Source: Hydractinia symbiolongicarpus (taxonomy: Eukaryota > Cnidaria > Hydrozoa > Anthoathecata > Hydractiniidae). Taken from it: a stretch of 64,000 nt of DNA. Position 1 is the stretch's first letter, and each line of letters starts with the position of its first letter. The stretch covers positions 16,241,650 through 16,305,649 of the forward strand of contig NC_079887.1 in assembly GCF_029227915.1 (NCBI RefSeq). Direction: 5' to 3'. The notes beneath the pieces were generated by a model. The model did not search any database, was not told the DNA's origin, and saw only the letters and a program-made list of their open reading frames with translations. This document shows, in pieces, positions 1-34,000 of this stretch. Both the position numbers and the translations under genes were made by a program.

Positions 1-612
1 GTTCACTTTGCTCACTTGCGCGCTTGTATAATGGAAATCTGGATGAAGCCTTTTTTCCATTGTGTTCCGTTTTGGCGGAACACGAGCATCTACCAAGTTT
101 TTAAATCTCCTGCTCGAAGTTGTTTTTCGAAGTGGCGGTACCATCAGTCTATGGATGGTATTTCTACTTACGGTGATACCCAGTGTACTTTTTACATGAC
201 GAACAATGTCCTGTAAAGTTACGCCATTTGTATACATAGTATCGCTTCGACGTCGAAGATGTGCTCCAGCTGAGCTTTGTTCGACATAATTTCTTATGCA
301 TGGAACAAGATCGTGGTGATTTATATGCGTGGAACGATTTTTATCTTTGCTTGTCATTTCTAAAAACAAAAGAAAAAGCTGCATAAAAAATTAAAAAAAG
401 GCACACCATTTCTCTTCGCGTTATCAAGATTTCTAAAAGAAAGTCTGAATAAAAAAACAAGAACAAAACGGTGCCGCGTACTGAATTTAAAATAAATCCA
501 AACCTCGATAAAGTTGTTCAACTTTCTCTTCGTCACTATGTTCCGTTTCCGAATCACTGTCGAACATCCAGTCACTATCGTCAGTTTCATAAGTTTCTGA
601 AATATTTTCCAT
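1..612 (-). CDS. Two-exon 5' part of an unrecognised gene, truncated by the left window edge
   Basis: I see an acidic first exon at 612-504 (ATG at 612; 36 codons beginning MENISETYETDD, rich in D, E and S) ending at a GT donor at 503-502. A pyrimidine-rich acceptor with AG at 361-360 precedes a second exon at 359-1, which is open for 119 codons and continues off the window. The junction codon is intact (g+aa = Glu), and the frame runs on without a stop. The second exon is basic and contains GVTLQDIVRHVKSTLGITVS followed by RNTIHRL, which looks like a helix-turn-helix unit, then the phrases LMVPPLRK and LVDARVPPKRN. I recall similar phrases from multicopy, uncharacterised cnidarian proteins, possibly of mobile-element origin, but I cannot confirm that here. 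No function is assigned. An ATG inside exon 2 (357-355) could also serve as a start. Confidence 0.6.
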
Positions 613-2334
613 TTTAAAGGAAATTGTTAGTTTTAAGAAAAACTGTTTATTTTTAGTTTTGAAAAACTGTTTTACGATATTTACGATAAAAGATGTTGTT
701 GATGATATCGATGTTGTGTTGATTAAAAGAAAGAGAAACAATAATTTTACATTTATAAGTTTAATTGGTTTTTAATTAGTTCGACATCGTTTCAAAATTC
801 GTTTCAATAACTTCGAAGACTTTTACATCGTATCACAAATAATATTTTGACAATCGTATCAAATCGTTTCAGAATTTTTTCTAATCGTTTCAAAATAGTT
901 TCAAAATCGTTTCACAATCGTTTCACAATCGTTTCATTTTTAACAAAATCGTTTCGCAAATAAAATATGAAACATTTAATTCGTTTCATGATACGATTAT
1001 GAAATGATGTAAAAAAATTATTGAAACGATTTCCATCGTATGGAAATCGTTTCAATTCGTATCAAAACTGAAACGATCTTGGAGACGATCCCTAAACAAA
1101 AGATTATTGAAGAAAAAATAGCTTATTATAACTGCGCATAACTATTGTTAAATAGTGTTAACATAACTATTCCCAATAGCATAATTGCAAATGTTATCAA
1201 CTCTATCAATTGACACAAAGAGCCATTATTTAATAAGTTTATTAAATAAAAGTTTTGCGTGGAAACTAAATAACCTAGTGAGAAGGCATTGTTGTTTGCG
1301 CTGGTTAAATAAAGCTTTTAAGCGATAGAAATTATTATATTTTAACAAAGATTGAAACTTTAATTCTGATAGAAAAGCTTTTTTAGATCGCGTTTTAGAA
1401 GTTTAAGAACGAAAAGCAGAGTATTGTTTATAAACAATGTTTCTTGCTATGCTTTTGTTTTTAACACGAAGCAATAATTTTCGCGCAATTTGAAAGGAAC
1501 TTGCTATCCTATTGTTTTTTTGAATAAAAGCAATTATTTTTGCAAGTTGAGTGTACGCGTATGCTACATCTTAACTGTACTGTAAGAAAACCTGGTATCT
1601 TTGAAATTAAAGTTTTTTGAAGAAATCAGTGCTATTTGTAACACATGTTTTTGTTTTCTCCTTAATTATCCTTATTTTTTTATTTCTTTATTCCCGTTCG
1701 CAGCAAAATATCCTTAAAGAATGTCAATTTGTCTCCTTAATTCTCCTTAATATCCTAACTTTTGTTCTCATTTTATTAGTGGTCACCCTGGTGAAGACAG
1801 CTTCGCCTCGCTAGCCGTCTTACTTTTTGATTATTTTCCTTTGTTCAAACAGTTAGTCGTTTCCTTATGTAGACAGTATCAGATCTAGACAATTAGAATA
1901 CCTAAATTTTCAGAATTTCTCCTTGCTCTAAATTTAATTATCTCCATAGTGCTTCAACTATATCTTCAACTATCACAATAAGCATTCTCCCCCTGTTGGT
2001 TTTTTTTTTGCTTATGATATGCAATAATCCCTGTCGTGGTAATAAAAAAAGAAAAAGCGTGATATGCATTAATTATCATAATTATTAACCACAAGACAAT
2101 GTTGTGATTTCTTGTTTTGTTTCGTTTTGTTTTGCCTGGTCTCCAAAAACATTGCCGAATAGAATGAAGAGAAAATTATTTTTTTCTTCTGTGTCTTTCC
2201 AATAGAAACTCTGGGATAAAATTTCTTTCCATTTTTTGATGCCATGTTTTACAAAGAAAAAACAAGCCAAAGAGAACAGCATAAACAGAGCGTATCATAA
2301 TGGCCGTATTCTCGAACTCTATCTTAGTGCTTAT
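613..2334. other. Intergenic region, no gene recognised
   Basis: This stretch separates the minus-strand gene at the left edge from the Domino-like gene. It contains the TGAAACGAT repeat cluster (about 788-1080) and, around 1650-1760, a run of imperfect TCCTTAAT/CTCCTTA repeats that produces a short open frame (1617-1814) with no protein-like character. Nothing else in it looks coding on either strand. Confidence 0.5.
788..1080. repeat. Cluster of about a dozen TCGTTTCA / TGAAACGA motifs
   Basis: About twelve copies of ATCGTTTCA, or its reverse complement TGAAACGAT, occur in under 300 bp, spaced irregularly by 2-25 bases. The densest part is near 890-935, where three copies of AATCGTTTCAC follow each other. 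The cluster lies 175-470 bp upstream of the minus-strand start at 612. It may be a decayed minisatellite or a cluster of factor-binding sites; the sequence alone does not decide. Confidence 0.6.
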
Positions 2335-2777
2335 TTAAAGGTTACCTCCCACGGAAAATTGTTGAGCTCATATGAAAGTTCTTTGAAAGTTCTCTAGAAA
2401 TCTTTTTATTTTTTTGAAAAAATCTTTATTCGTTCTCAAGTTGTCTTAAAAGTTGCGCTAATTATGCAAAATAATGACGTCATGAGTATGCATTGAGGAT
2501 AATTATGGTAACTAAATAATAAAATTTATATAAAATGTTTAAAACCCATCAAAGTAAACAGCCAGAAAACATTTTTAACTCTATATGGCTTGTAAAAAAT
2601 GTTAAATTACCCCCCTTGCAAAGCATACTCATGACATTATGCATAATTAGTGAATTTTCTTAATCCAAATTCTAAAGAACCAATCAAGAATTTCAAAAAA
2701 ATATTTAAATTCCTAGACAACCTTTCTAGCTCTTTCATATGCATTTACCTTTATTTTTCGCGGGAGATAACCTTTAA
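2335..2777. mobile_element. 435-bp foldback MITE with TTAA flanks
   Basis: The element spans 2339-2773. It begins AGGTTACCTCCCACGG and ends as the inverted complement (GGGAGATAACCT). Both sides carry TTAA (2335-2338 and 2774-2777), consistent with a TTAA target-site duplication. The two halves are long imperfect inverted repeats: CATGAGTATGC at about 2480 pairs with GCATACTCATG at about 2624, and CATATGAAAG pairs with CTTTCATATG. No open frame is seen. The termini match those of the 3.1-kb element in the PIGG intron at 33284-36407, so the two belong to one TTAA-targeting (piggyBac-like target choice) family. Confidence 0.8.
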
Positions 2778-3106
2778 AGTTAAGGCTGTTTGTTTACCAA
2801 CAGTTTTACATGAACATTTTGTGATGGCCCGCTTATTAGACAAGAATAAGAGATCAACAAGATCGTTATGAATGCTATCAATTAACTACAGTGTTATAAT
2901 AAGTTTGGAAACTGTGATGAGATTTATTTGCAGACACTAAGAATGTTAATTGGAAAAGACTAAATTAGCACCACCATGTGTCGTTTCGCATAATTCTGCA
3001 AATGGAATTGTTAAAAGTTAATAAAAACAAGGTGTGTTAGAGATTTGTCTAGAGCACTGTATAATCAACTATCCTAATTTCTTTTAGAATCACTCAAATA
3101 TAAAGA

Positions 3107-27541
<24,435 letters not shown>

Positions 27542-27581
27542 ACATTTTATTTCTTTTAATTCTATATCACCATAAATTTTA

Positions 27582-27587
27582 AATAAA
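27582..27587 (+). terminator. Polyadenylation signal AATAAA of the Domino-like gene
   Basis: AATAAA lies 41 bases after the stop codon and is followed by T-rich sequence, in a good position for the long isoform. Confidence 0.6.
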
Positions 27588-28437
27588 GTATTGATATATT
27601 AATCGCCCGTTGCCTATGCTAATTTAGTGTGAAAGTGAATGTCGTAGTGTTGTATAATTGGAATATAATTTATTGCTTTACCAATCTTTGTTGCTTTTGT
27701 TTTTGTTTGTTTTTTAACTAAATCGATTTATGTCTTTCTACTAGCCAGAAAAGAGTTCTAAGGCAGTTCAGCTTGCGAATAATACTTGCGAATTTTATTA
27801 ATTGAACGCTTTCCATTTGGAGATCTTGTTATTTGGCTTCGGGGAAACAGAAAAAACAACCACGTGTATAACTTGACATAAGTCGATGTGACAGGAAAAA
27901 CTAAGTCAGTTTTTATTTTCAAATTTTTCGTTTGTAAAGAACAAGCCCCTGATTTGACTTGCATTAATCTCTTGTTGTCGTTTTCATGAAAGTCCTTATC
28001 AAAAGCGTGATTTTTTTAAGCCACTTCGTCTTAGGCTTCTTTTGCAAATACGTTAGCGACCTTCGAGAAATGTAAGGACCGCCGTCATGGGACTGCGAAT
28101 TCGCTGGCAAAATGTATCTCAGCATGCGCAGTTTTGTTTGTTTCGATTTTGCTTCCAAAAATTTGCTTCACCGTACACATTTAAGTAGAAACGTGCCTTA
28201 AGAAAAATCAAATATTTTCTTGAACCTTTTTTTCAAATTTCCAAAAGTTTTGATCCAGTTTGCAACTTAATATTAATCCAATAAAAAAAAGCCCAGGAAG
28301 CGAGTATTAAAAGGCGATTATTTCCCGGCGATCAATCTGTGATCGGGAAACTCCCAAAATAATGATATGCAAACTCTCCTGTAGGGAAAATAAAATTTCA
28401 TAGCTCTATTGTAACTTTTGTCGATTAGTCAGCAATC

Positions 28438-28495
28438 TCGTCCCCAGGCCTTTCCTACGCCTATGATATCCTGTTATCATACTATCATAGGCATG
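28438..28495. repeat. Palindromic MITE-like element with CTCGTCCCCAGG terminus
   Basis: CTCGTCCCCAGGCC is followed by GCCTATGATA (28459-28468), which pairs with TATCATAGGC (28483-28492). The CTCGT-CCCAGG motif recurs at 44577, 48245, 49133 and 51342, marking a MITE family in this genome. Confidence 0.45.
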
Positions 28496-28503
28496 GAATT
28501 ATT

Positions 28504-28690
28504 GGCGCGTGGCCTTGTGGTTATGGAGTTCGCTTCGTAATCACAAGATCCGTGGTTCGGTCCACAGCGCAGGCATGTTTAGCAAGTGTCTTTACCACAG
28601 CCCTACTAGCCATGATGGAGCCTTCTGATGGGAAGCGCGTTTCGCAGAAAAGAGCGGAAATGTAGTTTCTTTTGTGTTCCGAAAAATATG
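28504..28690 (+). mobile_element. tRNA-derived SINE
   Basis: The head resembles a tRNA: GGCGCGTGG, an A-box-like GCCTTGTGGTTATGG, and CGTGG TTCGGTC CACAG (T-arm with B box) closing with CGC. It is followed by a non-tRNA body ending near 28690. Folding is imperfect, so I call it a SINE rather than a working tRNA. Confidence 0.5.
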
Positions 28691-29114
28691 TAATAATAAG
28701 TCCTGTCGCATGCGCCATGAACCGGTTTAAAGAGGAAGTTTGTGTCAAAAGTCGACAACAAGCAGTAATATCTTTCTGTGATGCTGGCTTTGTGTGAAAG
28801 AATGCCTTATTTCAAATCTCCGCACCGGGTTTGAAACAACAACCCGGAATAGAAAAAATGACAAATACTTGTCAATCAAAGACCTGAGAAAGTGTACGTT
28901 TTTAAACATTACAAAAGTTACTCTTCGTCGCCATATTCACTGCGTGAAAATAAATCGCGAATATCGCTTTCGTTTTTGCTTTTCGTGAGAAATTTGTCTC
29001 GGTTTGCCTCGATTAAAAAACATAACCCAAACAAGTTGCTTTTCCGAAGAGGCGGGAGCGTTTTCAGATCACTATTCTGTATTCTAGTATTTTCCTACTC
29101 AATCATCAGTTAAA

Positions 29115-29687
29115 ATGCCAAGAAATAAGAATAAAGCTCGAATACCTTCAGCCTGGAAGAAGTATTCAATATCTGGTAAACCTATTGGTAACACTCAAAT
29201 TATTTGTATCAAAACGCCTGTTACGATAAAGCACTTAACACCAGAAGAACTCTTGTCGTATATAAGCAAAGCTCATGGTTGTAAACTTGGCCTTATTATA
29301 GATCTAACTGACACAAATAAATATTATAACCCTCAAGAATTTGTTGCTTTAAATATTGTCCATTATAAGATCCAATGTAAAGGTATGCAGTTGCCTTCGG
29401 AAGATATCGTAGAACATTTTAATACCATTGTTTCTCGTTTTGTTAAGGAACACCATTATAGTAAAAAACATGTTGCAGTGCACTGCTTAACTGGTGTAAA
29501 CAGGACAGGTTATTTAGTTTGTCGTTATCTCATGGATGTTTTAAAATGGGATGCTGTAAAAGCTATTAATACTTTTCAAAATGCTCGTGGTCATAATTTA
29601 GAACATGAAAATCTAATAAATGCACTTATTCATCACAAGATTCCTCCTGACGAAAATTCAGAAAAGAAGAAATGTATTTTAATGTAG
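29115..29687 (+). CDS. dusp11-like: DUSP11-like atypical dual-specificity phosphatase with CaaX-like C terminus
   Basis: A single-exon frame of 190 residues. RIPSAWKKYSISGKPI near the N terminus and HCLTGVNRTGYLVCRYLMD (catalytic H123, C124 and R130 of the HCX5R loop) place it with DUSP11/PIR1 and related RNA 5'-triphosphatases, which remove phosphates from RNA 5' ends. The variable loop differs (LTGVN rather than THGLN). It is shorter than human DUSP11 and lacks its basic C-terminal extension. Instead it ends KKKCILM, a lysine run followed by a CaaX-type tetrapeptide suited to prenylation. No intron is seen, so it may be an old retrocopy or a naturally intronless gene. AATAAA lies at 29832. 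The first ATG (29115) is preceded by stops in frame. Confidence 0.88.
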   Translation: MPRNKNKARIPSAWKKYSISGKPIGNTQIICIKTPVTIKHLTPEELLSYISKAHGCKLGLIIDLTDTNKYYNPQEFVALNIVHYKIQCKGMQLPSEDIVEHFNTIVSRFVKEHHYSKKHVAVHCLTGVNRTGYLVCRYLMDVLKWDAVKAINTFQNARGHNLEHENLINALIHHKIPPDENSEKKKCILM

Positions 29688-31013
29688 TTTGTAGCATAGT
29701 TTGTCAGTATTGATGATCTTATTATACTTGTGAGGGGTAATCAACAGTTTGGTTCTGTCTCCACAAAGATTGCTAATATGGACTTTTTCATGAGGTATTT
29801 TAATGTATTACATTATTACATTATGATACAAAATAAAAAAATAGCATGTTTTTAGTGTGGGTGGGGGAGGGAATCACGAGTTTATTGTCCAATTTGCTTT
29901 TAATGGAGACAAAACCTAATTGTCTACGGCCCCAGTTTACTTGATTATTTTTAACCATATTAATTTCTACTGTATTTTACTTAAAGTCCCAAATAGCTAC
30001 TAATTTTTTTACAATTTTTTGACTATTAAAAAAATAGTGAATTTATTTGTTCACTGTTTAAGCTCTTTTGACATATAAGCAAAAACAAAGCTTGATACTG
30101 CTTACTGAAAGTAATGTTTTGAACATTATAAATCTCTGTATATGTGTGTAAATGGCCAAATAATAAAGTCACTGAATCCCCTAAATTGTAGGATACTGCA
30201 ATACACTGTTTCATAATAGTGACAGGTAATGTTGAAGAATAAAGCTCAACCTTTATGTGGCATTATTGAGATTTTCAGCAATATAAACTTCAGCCACAGC
30301 ATGGCTACTTTTTCTATAAAACAACATTTCTCTGATTGTAGTAGCCATACATTTTTTGTATAAATATATAATTTTCCTGACTGATTATCCAGTGTGTGTT
30401 ATGTTTTATTTTATAGAACTTTTATAAAATATTTTTTTGTTTCTAGTATGTGATGTATAGCTAAAGCATGATAAATAACAGTGATTAAGGTTTTTAGAAA
30501 TATGAAGGTACATGGGCTATTCTCTGCTTCAATAATATTTTCGTGGGAAAGGAACACACCAAAACAAACCACAAAGAAAATTTTCTGTAGGTAATTTCCT
30601 TTTATTTTAATGCACACTTTGCAGAAACTAATACATTGCGATGCAATTTGCACAAAATCACCTGCTTAGCTGATTAATTTCTACCTGTTGTCTACATACA
30701 GAACAAACAAAAGGTTGAAATGGGTCAGATTCAAGTAATTATTTTACAAGTGGTTATACCTATTTATTTCCTAAAACATTGTGAGGTTTCCTGAAAAGGT
30801 TTCCAACTTACTCACACAAGTTTGTGTATATCTTTAACATAATGAAAAGAGGTTGCCCTTACGACTAAGAAAAATTTTTATATATTCATATAGACAAGGA
30901 GAATAGTTATTCTACTTGTCTATATGAATATAAAAAAAATTGATTTTTCTAAAGAAAATTAGTCAGGAAAAGGTTTATCTAAATTCGATACATGTTTTAG
31001 ACTTTAGAAAAAA
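29688..31013. other. Intergenic region between the phosphatase gene and PIGG
   Basis: AATAAA at 29832-29837 probably ends the phosphatase transcript. The only distinctive structure is the hairpin at 30881-30932. No convincing coding frame is present. Confidence 0.5.
30881..30932. repeat. Perfect 18-bp hairpin upstream of PIGG
   Basis: TATATTCATATAGACAAG (30881-30898) pairs exactly with its complement at 30915-30932. After one mismatch the inner AGAATA and TATTCT also pair, leaving almost no loop. It lies about 80 bp before the PIGG start. It may be a cruciform-forming foldback element. Confidence 0.7.
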
Positions 31014-34000
31014 ATGATTGGTGCATACAAATTACTTATTCTAACTGGAATCTTTATTCATGTACTGGGATGTGTATGCTTTTATTTTGGATTTCTACCT
31101 TCAAATGCTTCAGCTAGCAAAACTTTTAGTGACAGAAAACATGTGCATAATGTACCTGCAAAATATACTCATCTTGTTGTCATGGTAATTGATGCATTAA
31201 GAACTGATTTTGTTTTTGGTGAGGGAAGGTGGTCATCTTATATGGCATTCACAAGAAAGAAAATATTTCACAATAAAACTTACAGGTAAACTTCTATTTT
31301 ATAGTTTTCTGTTATCAGTAAAAAGAAATGATGATATATATTTTGATGAGACACACTTATTAATCGAGAATATTGTATTATGGCACATTTTTAGTATACA
31401 ACATTATACGCATGGAACGCAATTTGTAAATTTGGGGAATGGATCGGGATGCCGGGTAAGAAAATAATTAAGTAAGGCAGGACAGATAACGCATGCTGCT
31501 AGTAATCATAACAAGGTAATCACACCAAAATGCTTGCCCAAGGCAAAGAGGGTAATTTCCTAAGAGTATGAACGTTTTGGTTGCCCCTTATGGTGTCTTC
31601 TGCACCCAATAAACATGCGTTATCAATAATCGTGAGCTAAAGGTGGAATGCACATGCTGGTCCAGTAGTAGCAGTAAAACCTTCACAACTCTCGTAGCCA
31701 AATGGTTGTATAAGGAAACCGTGTGGCTAGAGCAACAGTGCAGCCACAGTGATCAGTGATCGCATGACCACCCATCGACGACTGGGTGATGTGAGCCAAT
31801 CCAAAAGCTTGATCGTATGCTTGCAGTGCTGGACTAGTGCGTGAAAAGAAGTGCCAGTGGTTGGAAGCAATCATATTCGGCAAGTGTCATCCGGTTTGGC
31901 AGCACATAAACATAGTTAGTTCAAGTAAATAGATGGTCTTGTCTTTTGAAAACATTGTTGATTTAACCCTATTTATACTAAGGTGAACAATTTTCAAAAT
32001 CCTATTTTAGGAGTTGCCATGGCAACAGTGTTGCTAAATATTGTTCAAGAGAAAAAAAAATTTAAAATCATTCACCTTCTGCTTTGTCCCAAATAGTATA
32101 TGAACCATTTTACAAACTAAATTTATTCATCAATCAACCAATCTTTTTGATTCATTATGGTTGGTGGTTAAAACGCATATTTTAAAAAATGATATCATAG
32201 CGAAATGTATCTCTGCCAATCATTATCTTGTATGTTATACTATGTTCCAATCAAGTTTCAGCAACAAGCCATCAGTGTTACTAAGGTGGTTAAATCTACC
32301 CTGTAAAAGGATATTTGGTATTAAGAAATCAAGAATGGTATATGTGCTTAAAAATATAATCCACAAAAATATACATTTTAATATTTAAAAAGACAATTCT
32401 ATACATAGTCTTATTTATTTTGTTCAGTTACCAAGCAAGAACGAAACCACCAACAGTTACAATGCCTAGAATAAAGGTAAAGTATTATTATACATGTTTA
32501 TCCAATATAATGTTTGTTTCATGTAATGATATGTGAACATTTAATTTTTCAATTTTCAATTTTTCAAACATCCATATTTACACAGACTTAGGCAACTAAA
32601 AAAATGGGCAGAAAGTTTTGTGTTAACTGGCTGGCACGAAAACATTTTTCCTTGAAGTTTTTATCTCAATCAAAACAATAATCACATTGCTTCTTTGTTG
32701 CTTTTTTAAAACAAATCATCATCATCATCATTCTCGGCTTAACGTCCGTTTTCCATGCTAGCATGGGTTGGACGGGGTATATTAATGACCCTCTTCCAAT
32801 CTGATCTAGACTGTGTTAGATCTAAACTCAACTTCCTCTGTATCAAGTCTTTCCTTATAACCTCCTGCCAAGTCTTTCTCGATCTGCCTCTGGGCTTTGC
32901 CCCAGGAACTATCAAGTCTCTACACTTTCTTACCCAATTATCCTCAAAATATACAAAAGAAATATTCAGGCTAAGTTTGTTCGAACTTTTTTTAGGCATT
33001 TACTTCTGGTTCAATCTCTGGCTTTAGTGACATATTTTTAAACATTGCGTCACCAGAGTTTAAAGAAGATAACTTTGTGACACAGATGCACAAAGCTGGC
33101 ATGAAAATGTTGTTTTTTGGGGATGAAACATGGTTGAAATTATTTCCATATCAATTTGAAAGATTTGACGGGACAAATTCCTTTTTCGTGACAGACTATA
33201 CTGAGGTAAAAACTTCGATACTTTTAGTTTTAATGATTGTTGCACGCGAGTTTAATAACGTTGTTTTTATACAGTGTAATTAAAGGTTCCCTCCGACGTT
33301 TTAATGATGCTACCTAATAATGTTCTATTCATATAAGTATTAAAGAAAATAACATTCGTTTTTTACAGAAAAGTTTAGTACAGCAAATAATTGTAAATAA
33401 ACTTTCAAATTTTGAGCTACCTCGCTTCATGCGGCTTTATCATGCTCACGCTTCTTCTCGAACTTTGAAATTCATAATGGCTGCATAATTGACGTCACAA
33501 GGACCAAAGAATTATAGGATACCTCACGGTGATATATTCTACTGACTAATTCGTGTTTAGAATGCCTTGTTGATATGTTTCGAAGTATTAAATATTTATG
33601 AGATATAGAAGATTCATTAGCGCTAGAAAAAATTTTTGTTGTTTGCTTAATGCAGAATTATTTGTTTTCTTTTAAAAGCAACACGTTTGTTAAGTACTGT
33701 AATCTTCGGATGAGTCGGAATCAAAATGTTCTAACGTTGTACTTGGCTTCCAGTTTAAACCTAAACGTAGGGGGGGGGGGGGTTTATCGGACTCATCGTG
33801 GGTTACATATGACTGTGATAGCGATGGGGAAATAGCAGAGTTAGGATTAACCTTGACGCTACGTCGTGGTGTAAATGCAACAATTGTCGTCAAATGAGCA
33901 CTGAAACTGAATGTTTTTGCTGTCACGAACTGGAATCAAGTCACATATATATAACCTACAAGGTGTGTACTTTTTAGCGGGATATACGTTTTTTCACAAA

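Larger units (their letters stand above)
27542..29114. other. Intergenic region between the Domino-like gene and the phosphatase gene
   Basis: It holds the AATAAA at 27582, a palindromic element at about 28438-28495 and a tRNA-like SINE at 28504 onward. No coding frame with protein-like character is seen. Confidence 0.5.

Noticed and set aside
1617-1814. 65-codon leucine/valine-rich open frame
   Set aside because: It is produced by CTCCTTAAT repeats and T-rich DNA and has no start context or homology that I can see.
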